From: Candidatus Moranbacteria bacterium UBA1302
GTDB lineage: Bacteria > Patescibacteriota > Minisyncoccia > Moranbacterales > UBA1568
Assembly: GCA_002307715.1 (NCBI GenBank)
Contig: DBUA01000035.1
Span: forward strand, 1-52,449
Direction of reading: 5' to 3'
DNA length: 52,449 bases
A program made the translations under genes and the position numbers. This document shows positions 13,019 through 22,567 of the stretch, one piece after another. How positions within the stretch are numbered: the first letter of the stretch is position 1; every line of letters starts with the position of its first letter. The notes below the pieces were generated by a model. The model made no database searches and was not told where the DNA came from. It saw nothing but the letters and a program-made list of their open reading frames with translations.

Positions 13019-15634
13019 ATGACATTTACTCACGTAAAACGGAGAGATGGAGAGATAGTCGAGTTTGATCGGTCTCGTATTGAACAGGCTATTTCGGCGG
13101 CATGTGATGCAGTGGCTGAAACGGAAAAAACATTCATCAGCCAGATGACTGATAGCATTGTCCACGATTTGAACCATGCGTATGAGAATAAAGAAGGTGA
13201 ACACATCCCATCAGTTGAAATTATCCAGGATTGTGTAGAGAAACATCTCGTAAAATCGAATAAGTACGAGGTGGCGAAGGCATATATCCTGTATCGTGAG
13301 AAGCGTGCCGAAGAACGCAAAGAACGCAAAGAAAAACTGGTTGAACAGTTTGAAAATCAGGCGCTTAACGTTATCAAAGCTAATGGGTCGAAGGAGCTGT
13401 TTGATGTCAAGAAAATCAAGGCTGTGTTTGAACGTGCTGTTGTTGGATATGAGGATACCTGTTCGTTTGATGAATTGATTGAAGCATTCAAAAAGAATAT
13501 CGTTGATGAGATAAAGACCGCTGATATCAATCGTCTTCTTGTAAAGACATGCATCGATCTCGTAACGGTCGAAAATATCCTATGGCAGAATATCGGTGCT
13601 CGTATTTTTCTTGGTAATATCTATAAGCATGCTTGCCGTAACCGTTCCATGGCGTATGCTGATATTTACACTCCAGAAGCATACCTTGCGTTCTTCAAAC
13701 AGTATATCGAGGAAGGATTATATTATAAAGATTTTTTCAAGTATTACAGCGAAGCTGATATTCTTGAAGCCGGAAAGCATCTTTCGTCTGAGACGGATTT
13801 CAATTATGAGTATACGACCGTAGTATCTTTTACGAAACGATATCTTCTGAATCCGAATAAGGTGATACGTGAATTGCCTCAGGAAATGTATATGTCGGTC
13901 GCGCTTTTTCTCGCTATTCCAGAGAAGGAGGGGGAGAGGCTTAAGCTAGCTTTGGAGATCTACGAACATTGTTCGAAGCAGCGTATTTCATTGCCGACGC
14001 CGACATTGCTCAATGCTCGGACGAATTATAATCAGCTGTCGAGCTGTTTCAAGATCAATGTTGACGATGATTTGCGCGCTATTTATCATGCTATCGAAAA
14101 TATGGCGCAGATTTCGAAATTCGGCGGCGGCGTTGGTGTCTATCTCGGTAATATACGTGCGCTTGGTAGTTCTATCCGCGGGGTGTTCGGTATGTCTGGA
14201 GGGGTTAATCCATGGATCAAAGTCATCAACGATACAGCCGTAGCAGTGAATCAGCTTGGTTCGCGTTTGGGTGCTATTTCGGTGACATTGGATGCCTGGC
14301 ATCACGATATTTATGATTTTCTCGATCTTCAGACTGAAACCGGCGATATCCGATCCAAGGCATTTGATATTTTTCCGGCTATTTCTGTCCCTGATCTTTT
14401 CATGAAGCGTCTTGAACAGGACGGGACGGTAACGCTGTTCGATCCGCATGAAATTCATGATTTGTATGGTAAGCGCCTTCAGGATTGCTTCGGCGATGAA
14501 TTCGAGGCCTTTTATATAGAGCTTGAGCAAGATGAGCGTATCCGTCTCAAGAAAACGATTCGTGTCAAAGAATTCTTCAAGAAATTCTTAAAGACGGTAG
14601 TGGAAACTGGTATGCCGTATGTCTTTTTTCGTGACACGGTGAATCGGTTGAATCCGAATCGTCATGCTGGGAATATTTATTCGACCCAGTTGTGTACTGA
14701 AATCTGTCAGAATACTTCCTCGTCAAAGTTTTTGGAGGAGTCTATCGAAGATGGCAAAGTAACAATCAAGTATGAGCCTGGCGATCTTGTCGTTTGCAAC
14801 CTGGCATCGATCAATGTCGCTACTGTCCATGATCGTGAAATGATGGAACGCGTTTTTCCGGTCGTAATGCGCCTTCTTGATAATATCATAACGCTCAATT
14901 ACTATCCGATCAAGGAAGCTGAACGGACGGCTATGCGTTATCGTAGCGTCGGTCTGGGATATCTCGGATTGGCTGAGTATTTGGCAGTCAATCACCTTGC
15001 CTATGATAGCGAAGAGGCTCGGAAAAAAGTCGATGAATTGTTCGCGTTGTATGCATATTATACCTATCGTTCATCGGTAGATATCGCACGCGAACGAGGC
15101 GCATATGAATTGTATAAGGGAAGCGATTATGATAAAGGTTTCATATTAGGCCGTCAAGCGGAATGGTTTAGCCAGTATACGGACGATGGCGATCTTTGGA
15201 AATCGTTGTTTGAAGACATGGCTCAATATGGAGTCAGATTCGCTTACCATACGGCTCCGGCACCGAATACATCAACAGCCGGAGTTGTCGGAACGACTGC
15301 GGCACTTCTTCCGATCTACAAGAAATTTTTTGTGGAAACGAACCTATCGGCTCCGACTATCCGGGTAGCCCCGAAACTTTCGAAAGACAACTTCTGGTAT
15401 TACAAGGAGTATGTCAATATGGATATGAACGACGTGATCGATATGATGGCTGTCATTTACAAGTGGATTGATCAGTCGGTTTCTTTCGAATGGATGATTG
15501 ATCCGGCACGCGTCAGTCCTGTGCAGCTCTATGAGTATTATTTGAAATCTTGGAAACAGGGCATCAAGACAGTTTATTATGTCAGAAGTCTTTCAGGAGA
15601 AGTGAAGGATGGTTGCGTGAGTTGTAGCGGTTAG
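13019..15634 (+). CDS. nrdA: Ribonucleoside-diphosphate reductase, class I alpha subunit
   Basis: 871 residues from ATG 13019. Reduces ribonucleotides to deoxyribonucleotides with the NrdB radical. Two ATP-cone regulatory domains stand in tandem at the N-terminus (roughly 3-95 and 115-205; each begins with an FxxxxRDGEIVEF- or NGSKELFD-like strand), where many NrdA proteins have one. Active-site cysteines are visible: SSCF near 340, LCTEI near 559, VVCNLAS near 593, and the C-terminal CVSC pair that takes electrons from thioredoxin. A strong AAGGAGG (12963-12969) would instead serve an in-frame GTG at 12977, adding 14 residues; a weaker GAAGG serves ATG 13019. nrdB follows after 27 nt. Confidence 0.95.
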   Translation: MTFTHVKRRDGEIVEFDRSRIEQAISAACDAVAETEKTFISQMTDSIVHDLNHAYENKEGEHIPSVEIIQDCVEKHLVKSNKYEVAKAYILYREKRAEERKERKEKLVEQFENQALNVIKANGSKELFDVKKIKAVFERAVVGYEDTCSFDELIEAFKKNIVDEIKTADINRLLVKTCIDLVTVENILWQNIGARIFLGNIYKHACRNRSMAYADIYTPEAYLAFFKQYIEEGLYYKDFFKYYSEADILEAGKHLSSETDFNYEYTTVVSFTKRYLLNPNKVIRELPQEMYMSVALFLAIPEKEGERLKLALEIYEHCSKQRISLPTPTLLNARTNYNQLSSCFKINVDDDLRAIYHAIENMAQISKFGGGVGVYLGNIRALGSSIRGVFGMSGGVNPWIKVINDTAVAVNQLGSRLGAISVTLDAWHHDIYDFLDLQTETGDIRSKAFDIFPAISVPDLFMKRLEQDGTVTLFDPHEIHDLYGKRLQDCFGDEFEAFYIELEQDERIRLKKTIRVKEFFKKFLKTVVETGMPYVFFRDTVNRLNPNRHAGNIYSTQLCTEICQNTSSSKFLEESIEDGKVTIKYEPGDLVVCNLASINVATVHDREMMERVFPVVMRLLDNIITLNYYPIKEAERTAMRYRSVGLGYLGLAEYLAVNHLAYDSEEARKKVDELFALYAYYTYRSSVDIARERGAYELYKGSDYDKGFILGRQAEWFSQYTDDGDLWKSLFEDMAQYGVRFAYHTAPAPNTSTAGVVGTTAALLPIYKKFFVETNLSAPTIRVAPKLSKDNFWYYKEYVNMDMNDVIDMMAVIYKWIDQSVSFEWMIDPARVSPVQLYEYYLKSWKQGIKTVYYVRSLSGEVKDGCVSCSG

Positions 15635-15661
15635 GCTTGCAAGAGAAGGAGCGATTCGGAC

Positions 15662-16711
15662 ATGTCTAATGAGAAATTTATGGAACAGAATGCTATTTTT
15701 AATCCGCTCGGTAATGACGATGTCGAGGTGCGTACCATTATCAAGGGCGGGACAACGGGACTTTTCAACTTGAATGCTACGAAGTATCCTTGGGCGAAGT
15801 CGCTCTATCAGGTGATGATTGGAAATTTCTGGGTTCCGGAAAAAGTATCCGGGCTTAAGGATGATGCGCGCACATTCCATTCGGATCTGACAGCTGAAGA
15901 GCAGACGGCGTATAAAGGCATACTGTCATTTCTGATATTTCTTGATTCCATCCAGACGGTCAATTTGCCGCATTTCGCTGATTATGTCACTTCTCCGGAA
16001 GTCAATCTCATCTTGTCTATACAGGCGTATCAGGAAGCGATCCATTCGCAATCGTATGCGACGATACTTGAGTCTGTTGTGGATAGCGAAGAACGCAATG
16101 AGATCTACTATTTCTGGCGTAATGACAAGACGCTCCTTGAGCGCAACAAGTATATCGGGCAGATTTACCAGAACTTCATTGATGATCCATCGGATGAGAA
16201 CTTTTTCCGCGGAGTCGTAGCGAACTTTCTTCTCGAATCGATTTATTTTTATAACGGTTTCGCATTCTTCGATACGTTGGTTGACCATATGAAGATGTTG
16301 GCGACCGGACGGATGATCTCGTATATTCGTCGTGATGAATTGACGCATATCACTATTTTTTCGAACCTTATTCGTGAAATCAGGCGTGAGTTCCCGGATA
16401 TATATGATGAACAGGTGGTGAAAGATATGATGGATGTGGCAGTTCAGCAAGAAATCGAGTGGTCTAAGCACATCTTAGGCGATCGTATTCCTGGCATTAA
16501 TGGTAGGACAACGGAAGAGTACACTCATTGGTTGGCGAATCAACGTCTTGGTATGCTCAATATCGCACCATTGTATCCGGAGGCCGTAGAGAATCCGTAT
16601 AAGCATCTGGAACGTATTCAAGATACGAATAGTGATAAAAGTAATTTCTTCGAATCGACCGTAGTGAATTATACTCAATCCTCGAATCTTAATGGTAGTT
16701 GGGATTTCTGA
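15662..16711 (+). CDS. nrdB: Ribonucleoside-diphosphate reductase, class I beta subunit
   Basis: 349 residues. Holds the di-metal centre and tyrosyl radical that start catalysis in NrdA. The expected ligands are all present: Asp95 (FLDS), Glu125 and His128 (QEAIHSQSY), Glu192 (LLES), Glu226 and His229 (RDELTHI). The radical tyrosine is Tyr132, so this is a conventional class Ia/Ib type protein, not the Tyr-less class Ic. The C-terminus, which docks into NrdA, ends in NGSWDF. It is co-transcribed with nrdA and followed by a strong terminator. This type needs oxygen to form its radical, matching the ahpC-sod pair just upstream. Confidence 0.96.
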   Translation: MSNEKFMEQNAIFNPLGNDDVEVRTIIKGGTTGLFNLNATKYPWAKSLYQVMIGNFWVPEKVSGLKDDARTFHSDLTAEEQTAYKGILSFLIFLDSIQTVNLPHFADYVTSPEVNLILSIQAYQEAIHSQSYATILESVVDSEERNEIYYFWRNDKTLLERNKYIGQIYQNFIDDPSDENFFRGVVANFLLESIYFYNGFAFFDTLVDHMKMLATGRMISYIRRDELTHITIFSNLIREIRREFPDIYDEQVVKDMMDVAVQQEIEWSKHILGDRIPGINGRTTEEYTHWLANQRLGMLNIAPLYPEAVENPYKHLERIQDTNSDKSNFFESTVVNYTQSSNLNGSWDF

Positions 16712-16729
16712 AAGAAGATTGAAGAGAAG

Positions 16730-16757
16730 AGCTCCGATCCGCTGACGGAGCTTTTTT
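16730..16757 (+). terminator. Terminator after nrdAB
   Basis: AGCTCCG (16730-16736) / CGGAGCT (16746-16752) followed by six T. Confidence 0.85.
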
Positions 16758-16773
16758 CGTATGCGTAATGGTA

Positions 16774-16782
16774 TGGTATAAT
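16774..16782 (+). promoter_or_regulatory. Extended -10 promoter of the pilin/peptidase gene
   Basis: TGGTATAAT carries a TGn extension and a perfect -10. It overlaps the first possible ATG (16781), so translation must start later, at ATG 16808. Confidence 0.6.
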
Positions 16783-16807
16783 GTATAAAAAGCTTTCTTG
16801 TTATCAT

Positions 16808-18019
16808 ATGTGCAAAAATAAAGTAGCTCTTATCGTTCGAGCATCTCTTTTCGTTATTATATTTTGCATGGCAGCGCCATCGGCATCGGCAGTTGATCCT
16901 GGGGGAACGTGTAGCGTGAATGTTTCAACCAAGTCGTATACTGGGACATGCCGTTCTACGGCGAGCGGCTGCGAAAGCGGAGAATACAATCCGGGTATCG
17001 GGGATTGTACTGTTACAGGGGGCGTGGCTTATGTATGTTGCATCCCGAAGACGCAGACGGAAAGTACGAGTTGTACAGCGCTCAATGGAACATGCACTAC
17101 GGCGTCCTGTGCGAATGTCGTAGAAAATGCGACATCTGGATGTGTTTTTGGCGGTACAACCAATGAAGTCTGTTGCGCGAATGATTCCTCGACTGCATCA
17201 ACCAGCTCAGCCAGCAGTTCATCAGGCTATACATTGCTTGAGAAGGTTCCTGGAACGAGCGGTCTCGGAAGTGATCTTCCGGGGTATTTGGTCGCTCTTT
17301 ATAAGGTTGCGCTTGTTTTGGTGGTGCTTTCGGCAGTGCTGATGGTTTCCATCGGTGGTTTCATGTATTTGACGAGCGCAGGCAATACGTCATCTATCGG
17401 AACGGCAAAAGCTGTGATTACGGATGCTTTGGTCGGCCTCGTTATCGCGCTTGTCGCCTGGCTTATTCTGAATGTCATCAATCCTGATCTTACAACCGTG
17501 ACAATCGATACGCTTTCGGTGGACGTGTCGACATCGACAAGCTCTGCTGCTTCTTCGAGCACGGCCGATACATCATCAGCAAGCTCAACTGCCTCTACCG
17601 GTTCCGGCAGTTGCGGTGGGTATTCGGTGAATGGTATATCAAGCAGCCAATGCACTGATGCTTCGTCGGCACTTTCGACGCTTCTTGCGTGTATGTATGC
17701 GAAATATCCGAATACGAAGATTACGAGTATTTCCGATAGCGCGGGTTTCTCTACTTGTAAGAATAGTTATTCAAGCGCTTGCGCTCATGCTAAGACGTCA
17801 TGCCATTATGGCGGAGGTGCGTCAAAGACGAGTTCGGAATGTCAGAGTTCGATGGCAGCTGATTTCTCGATTCGTAATTCAAGCGGTACGTATGATTCTT
17901 CCATAGGAACTGCCATTAAAGCAGCAGCTTCTGCTTGTGGTGGTCGAGTAAATGATGAATCAAGCGGTGGACATCCGCATATCCATGTAAGTGCGCAGAC
18001 GAGCTGCTGTTCGCTTTAA
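16808..18019 (+). CDS. VirB2/TrbC-like pilin protein with Cys-rich repeats and a C-terminal M15-peptidase-like domain
   Basis: 403 residues from ATG 16808. A signal peptide (about 1-28, SASA) is followed by two cysteine-rich repeats (about 35-79 and 89-123), each ending in VCC, suggesting disulfide-stabilised modules. Residues about 155-228 contain two hydrophobic helices around a GGFMYLTSAG turn, the pattern of VirB2/TrbC pilins found in CPR genomes. A Ser/Thr-rich linker (about 230-268) leads to a ~135-residue domain with His333 in SCHYGG, Asp352 in MAADFSI and the triplet HPHIH (389-393). This His/Asp/HxH spacing resembles M15/VanY-type zinc peptidases. Peptidase activity is inferred and not proven. 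Confidence 0.75.
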   Translation: MCKNKVALIVRASLFVIIFCMAAPSASAVDPGGTCSVNVSTKSYTGTCRSTASGCESGEYNPGIGDCTVTGGVAYVCCIPKTQTESTSCTALNGTCTTASCANVVENATSGCVFGGTTNEVCCANDSSTASTSSASSSSGYTLLEKVPGTSGLGSDLPGYLVALYKVALVLVVLSAVLMVSIGGFMYLTSAGNTSSIGTAKAVITDALVGLVIALVAWLILNVINPDLTTVTIDTLSVDVSTSTSSAASSSTADTSSASSTASTGSGSCGGYSVNGISSSQCTDASSALSTLLACMYAKYPNTKITSISDSAGFSTCKNSYSSACAHAKTSCHYGGGASKTSSECQSSMAADFSIRNSSGTYDSSIGTAIKAAASACGGRVNDESSGGHPHIHVSAQTSCCSL

Positions 18020-18047
18020 TAGATTCTTGTTTTCCAAGATTACAGCC

Positions 18048-19184
18048 ATGATGAAGAAAGTTTTCTATATATCGTTTGGGATGCTTGTGCTCACGCTCAT
18101 ATTTTTGGGTGCGTATAATTTTGCTTTCAAGAGTGACACGAATAATCCGGTTGCTGATCAGGATAAGAAAGAACAAAAAGGAATAGCAACGGATATTGCA
18201 GAAAGTCTATCGAAACCGCTTGCTACGCAGTTTGAGAATCCCATCAATGAATTGGTGCTCGGGGCGGTCATCGGAACTGACGGTATGGTGTATTACTACT
18301 CGATGGATGATAAGTCGATCAAGAAAGCCTCACAAGAAGGGAAAAATAAAGAGACGCTTTTGAGTAATCTTCCCGGTGAACCGACAAGAATTTTGTGGTC
18401 CCCGAAACGCGATAAGGCACTGGTGCAGATGGGAGCATGGTATTATGTCAATTTTTCCAATCGGTCACTTGTATTGTTGAAACCGGAGATTTCTCGTCTT
18501 GTTTGGAATAATCTCGGAGATAAGGTGTTTTATCAGTATACTGATCAGAAGACCGGGGAGAGATCGTTGAATATGTCTAATCCAGATGGCAGCGATTGGA
18601 AGCAGCTTGCTGATCTTGGTACGCAGGAAACATACCTTGCAGCTATCCCTCAAAGCACCTCGGTATCGTTTTGGACTCGTCCGAATGCTTTGGAAAAAAC
18701 AACATTTGAGACGGTGAGTATTTCCGGAAGCGATCGCCGCACAGTGTTGACTGATCGTTTCGGAGCTGATTATCTTTGGTCGCCTGATGGAAGTAAAGTG
18801 CTTGTGAGTACGAGCAATCAGAAAGGCGGCAATACCGTTTCTTTGAATATCATGAATAGTAGCGGAGGAGAATATCAATCGCTTTCTATACCGACATTTG
18901 TGTCAAAAGCCGTGTGGTCAAAGAATGGCAAAATGATTTATTATGCTTTGCCTGGATCATTACCGGAAAATGGAGTTATGCCGAATGATTATTTCGGAAA
19001 ATCTGTGCATACGAAGGATACTTTTTGGAAGCTGGATCTTGATACTGGAAGGCAAACAAGACTTGTTGAACTCAAGGATGTGACACAAAGTTTCGATAGT
19101 ACGGACCTGTTTATTTCTCCGGATGAGGATTACCTTTACTTCACGGATCGCGTATCGCATCGATTGTATCGGATTGAGCTTTAA
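18048..19184 (+). CDS. Membrane-anchored beta-propeller protein (WD40/PD40-like)
   Basis: 378 residues from ATG 18048 (a second ATG follows directly). One N-terminal membrane helix (about 5-25) anchors an extracytoplasmic domain with repeated blade-like segments carrying SPDGSKVLV, SPKRDKALVQ and SPDEDYLYF motifs, as in TolB/PD40 propellers. No enzyme motif is seen, so it probably mediates protein-protein or ligand binding at the surface. It follows the pilin-peptidase gene by 28 nt, so the two may act together. The stop codon overlaps the end of the converging O-antigen-ligase gene by four bases. Confidence 0.8.
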   Translation: MMKKVFYISFGMLVLTLIFLGAYNFAFKSDTNNPVADQDKKEQKGIATDIAESLSKPLATQFENPINELVLGAVIGTDGMVYYYSMDDKSIKKASQEGKNKETLLSNLPGEPTRILWSPKRDKALVQMGAWYYVNFSNRSLVLLKPEISRLVWNNLGDKVFYQYTDQKTGERSLNMSNPDGSDWKQLADLGTQETYLAAIPQSTSVSFWTRPNALEKTTFETVSISGSDRRTVLTDRFGADYLWSPDGSKVLVSTSNQKGGNTVSLNIMNSSGGEYQSLSIPTFVSKAVWSKNGKMIYYALPGSLPENGVMPNDYFGKSVHTKDTFWKLDLDTGRQTRLVELKDVTQSFDSTDLFISPDEDYLYFTDRVSHRLYRIEL

Positions 19185-20443
19185 GATTTTGATAAGGAAG
19201 AGGCAGGATCGGATGTTACATCCGATCCTTTTTGTGTTGTGATAGCGAGAGCAGCACCGATGATGACCCAGAACTCGAAAGCAAGGGCGTTTCCGAATAA
19301 GGGTGTATCCGTCATTCCATAGATAAGGAAGAGTGTGATGATGGATATTAGCGCTGTTTTTGTTTCAACCATGCTAGGCGACGTTGAGAGTGAGCGTATG
19401 AGGAGCATGAATATCCGAAAAATGATGATACAGAATCCGATGATGCCAAGTAAGCCCGCTTGAAGCCATAGAGCGAGGTAGAGATTGTGCGGTTGTGGTA
19501 CAGCCCATTCGAGATAAGGAGGAAAGAATGGCTGGAGCGCCAAGTATGTTTCTTGGAATCTCCCAATGCCGATGCCGATGATAGGGTGTTCCGCGAGCAT
19601 TGTTTGGGCGGCACGCCAAATCATCAGGCGTGAAGAGAATGAAGAGCGGTCATTGAATGATATGAGAGCAGACCATTTTTCGCTTGAATGTTCCAAGAAT
19701 ATGAAGCATGAGAACAGAGCGAAGATCGTAATTATGGATATTCTGATAGCAGGCCAGTTTTTCGAGAATCGATGCGGAATTGTAAAAAAGATGATGAGTG
19801 CTGCAGCTGTCGCTATCCAAGTTCCATAAGAACGAGTGAAGAAAAGCGTAATCATCATGAGAATCAGAATGGCTATCGAAATTGGCGCGACGATTTTTGA
19901 GCGCATTTTTGATGATATCAATATCGCGAGAGTTGTCATGATGCCTGGTGTTATGGCTAGGGCAAGAAAGTTAGGCGATGTATACCAAGCTTGCAGGCGA
20001 CCATCATAGGTGAGTTGTGAGTGGATAAGAAAGAAGCAAGCGCCAAGAGCTATGGCGCCTGATGATGCTGTCATGCCTAAGAGAAAATATTTTCGAATAT
20101 CGTCAGCATCAGCGAATCGTGCAATAAGCCAGGTCGTTATGAGAGGAAAAAAAATCCACGTTTTGAGCAGTCCGAGTCCGGTCAGAGAAAAAGGATTCGA
20201 GAAGAATGAGATGATAGTGCCCGACACAAAAAGGATAATGCCGGATATGATATATGAGTCGATATGTTTGGGAGCAGTTCTTTTCCCTATCAGTAGAGCT
20301 ATGAGCGCGAGTATCGTTGGGACCTCGATGAGGTAGAGCGGATAGCCGAATAATGTGAATTTCATCGAGGCAAATGGAAGAAGGAAAAGCGTAGCGATAG
20401 CGATTCGACTGACAGTGAAAGAGTGAAGATATCGTTTTATCAT
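19181..20443 (-). CDS. O-antigen ligase/polymerase-family membrane protein (second copy)
   Basis: 420 residues with about ten to twelve hydrophobic helices. O-antigen-ligase-domain proteins (Wzy_C/WaaL type) polymerise or transfer undecaprenyl-linked glycans on the outer face of the membrane. The diagnostic block is the periplasmic loop: an Arg-rich segment (SSRLMIWRAAQTML) followed by HPIIGIGIGRFQETY, then an LPQPHNLYLALWLQAGLLG-like helix start. It is last of five minus-strand glycan genes, 28 nt after a paralogue. WaaL versus Wzy function cannot be told apart from sequence, and CPR cells usually lack lipopolysaccharide. Confidence 0.88.
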   Translation of the reverse strand: MIKRYLHSFTVSRIAIATLFLLPFASMKFTLFGYPLYLIEVPTILALIALLIGKRTAPKHIDSYIISGIILFVSGTIISFFSNPFSLTGLGLLKTWIFFPLITTWLIARFADADDIRKYFLLGMTASSGAIALGACFFLIHSQLTYDGRLQAWYTSPNFLALAITPGIMTTLAILISSKMRSKIVAPISIAILILMMITLFFTRSYGTWIATAAALIIFFTIPHRFSKNWPAIRISIITIFALFSCFIFLEHSSEKWSALISFNDRSSFSSRLMIWRAAQTMLAEHPIIGIGIGRFQETYLALQPFFPPYLEWAVPQPHNLYLALWLQAGLLGIIGFCIIIFRIFMLLIRSLSTSPSMVETKTALISIITLFLIYGMTDTPLFGNALAFEFWVIIGAALAITTQKGSDVTSDPASSLSKS

Positions 20444-20471
20444 AGTGTTTGGTATGCGTGCCTGTTTTTTA

Positions 20472-21752
20472 CTATTTTCGTGATTGGTATGATGTTGCGC
20501 TTGCTAGAGCGGTTATAAAAAGGAATGCTGGTAAGACTTGAACAGAAAAAAGAGGCAGCTCAAACATTGAGTGAACGGAAAATATTATGAGTGATAGCAA
20601 TGCGGCGGCCCGAAAGGGGTCAGATGAGCGTTGCCAAGATTTTAGTGAGAGGTATATGGCTATAATAACGAATCCGACGAATCCGGCCAAACTGAGGAGT
20701 CCGGTTTCAGAAGCAATGTCGAGATACAGATCATGAGCATAGATTGGTTCGCGATAATCAGCGCTTGGCTTAGCAAGTAAAGAATAATTTCCTAATCCGA
20801 CTCCGAAAAATGGACGTTCGGCGATATATGTCAGCGTTTCTTTCCAGAGTCGCAAGCGTTCGATATTCGATCCGTCATTAAGCGAAATGCTAGATGCGAG
20901 GCGTTGGCCGATAGGGCTGAAAGCGAGAATAACGAAGAACATGATCAAGATACCTAGAGCAGGCAAAAAATGTTTTCGATTGATGGATAGAGCGCGATAT
21001 TTGAAGAGTCCTATGATAAGGCAAATCGCTCCGATAGCGAGTCCGAGATAACCGCCGCGGGAAAATGTGAGAAGGTCGGCCGTACTGAGAAGCAGAAAGG
21101 CGATGATGTATGCGAACTGATGCTGTTTCTGCGTCATGGCGAATGCGCCGGCTATCGGTATAGCAAGTCCGAGAAAGAGTGAAAACATATGAGGATCAGG
21201 AAAGAAGGCGGATGCTCGCATGAGAGTGGTTCCTGAAACATTTACAAGAAGGCTAGGATATGAGGAGACAGTGTTGCCGAATGATTGTCCGAGAAAGAAT
21301 GGGAGCAGTTGTTCTGTCCAGATTTTGAAGGATCGGTCGATGCCTATGATACATTGCGATAAGAATTGGAGTATGCCGATGAATGCTGCTGCGGTGCTGC
21401 TCCAGATGAATGCTGATAAGAGGCGTTCTTTTATCTTGTTGTTTGTGACGGACGCAGAGAAGACGATGAAGAGTGGAAGAAAATTTATGAGGAATAGGGC
21501 TTTTCTGACAGCCCAAGAGATATTTTCAGCCCAAAGTGGAGATGAAAAAGCGATGATAGCATAGACGCTGAATGGGAAAAGGATGGCGGGTTGTGGAAGT
21601 TCCAGCTTTTGTTCCGCCAGGCTTTTCACTGCGAATGTGATTATGAGGCCGAGAGCTAGCACACGACAAAGTGCCAAATCGATGCTATCCATAGGCGAAA
21701 GTGCCCATTGGAATGGCAGTATCCAGAAGAAAAATATCAAAAACCGTTCCAT
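20472..21752 (-). CDS. O-antigen ligase/polymerase-family membrane protein (first copy)
   Basis: 426 residues, polytopic, same architecture as its downstream neighbour: IERLRLWKETLTYI, then RPFFGVGLGNYSLL and a YAHDLYLDIASETGLL helix start. Two tandem but divergent copies suggest separate roles, for example one polymerase and one ligase, or an old duplication. It follows the glycosyltransferase gene by about 26 nt and probably belongs to the same operon. No Wzz chain-length protein is visible. Confidence 0.88.
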   Translation of the reverse strand: MERFLIFFFWILPFQWALSPMDSIDLALCRVLALGLIITFAVKSLAEQKLELPQPAILFPFSVYAIIAFSSPLWAENISWAVRKALFLINFLPLFIVFSASVTNNKIKERLLSAFIWSSTAAAFIGILQFLSQCIIGIDRSFKIWTEQLLPFFLGQSFGNTVSSYPSLLVNVSGTTLMRASAFFPDPHMFSLFLGLAIPIAGAFAMTQKQHQFAYIIAFLLLSTADLLTFSRGGYLGLAIGAICLIIGLFKYRALSINRKHFLPALGILIMFFVILAFSPIGQRLASSISLNDGSNIERLRLWKETLTYIAERPFFGVGLGNYSLLAKPSADYREPIYAHDLYLDIASETGLLSLAGFVGFVIIAIYLSLKSWQRSSDPFRAAALLSLIIFSVHSMFELPLFSVQVLPAFLFITALASATSYQSRK

Positions 21753-21778
21753 AGCGTGAGAAGTTTCCTAAGAGGATA

Positions 21779-22567
21779 TCAAAATCCGTACCGGAGCAAC
21801 CGGAGCAACCGGAGAGCGAAAATCTCTTTTTTTGGCCGATATTTTCGCATGTAGGTTTCTTGTGATTCGAAGAAATACCGTTTCTGTGACGCGTGAGAGG
21901 GATGGCTTTTTCCTCCTCGATGGGTGATCGATGTCTTGAAGGAAAGTCGGATTGATTTTCCGAATGCTCTCATCCGTTTGCAGAGATCCATATCTTCGAA
22001 ATAGAGAAAGAACCGTTCATCAAAACCGCCTATGTTTGAAAAATCATCTTTTCTCATAAAAAGCGCTCCTCCGCTGACCCAATCGGTCGTGATGGTTTCG
22101 GATGTATTTTTTCTGGAGGCGATTGGAAAAAGATTGTTTTTGATAAGTCTCGAAAAAGTAAGCTCATCGCCGAAACTGAAACTCTCTTGCTGACCATTGC
22201 TATCGACAAGCGAAATGCCAGCCACCCCGATCGTTTGGTCGGAAAGAAGAGAGAGAATAGAGTCCAAGGAACGTCCCGTCCAGAGGATATCAGGATTGAT
22301 GAAGCCGATGATATGTCCTTGTGCAGCAGCAGCGCCGAGATTTGCTCCTTTTCCGAAACCTCCGTTCTGACCGCTTTCGATAACGATGAATCCGAATATT
22401 CTACTGAGCGCATGGATTACGCTGTATTCGTTGGGATCGTTGTTTACGACGATGAGTTCGCTTCGTGAAAGATCCTCGGTATGTTGGATGCTTTGTATCG
22501 CTTCGGCTAGATAGCGGGCGCTACCGTAGTTGACGAATATGAGCGAATAAAGAGGGGTGTTCGGCAT
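21779..22567 (-). CDS. Glycosyltransferase family 2
   Basis: About 262 residues if translation starts at the MPNTPLYSLI methionine (22567); two upstream in-frame ATGs would add up to 20 residues. The start overlaps the end of the upstream glycosyltransferase gene by about 46 bp. The GT-A fold is visible: YSLIFVNYGSARYLAEAI strand and helix, ELIVVNNDPNEYS, then GFINPDI as the DxD-equivalent, and a later FDERFFLYFEDMDLCKR block typical of rhamnosyltransferase-like enzymes. It adds a sugar to a lipid-linked glycan on the cytoplasmic face. Sugar and acceptor are unknown. Confidence 0.9.
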   Translation of the reverse strand: MPNTPLYSLIFVNYGSARYLAEAIQSIQHTEDLSRSELIVVNNDPNEYSVIHALSRIFGFIVIESGQNGGFGKGANLGAAAAQGHIIGFINPDILWTGRSLDSILSLLSDQTIGVAGISLVDSNGQQESFSFGDELTFSRLIKNNLFPIASRKNTSETITTDWVSGGALFMRKDDFSNIGGFDERFFLYFEDMDLCKRMRAFGKSIRLSFKTSITHRGGKSHPSHASQKRYFFESQETYMRKYRPKKEIFALRLLRLLRYGF

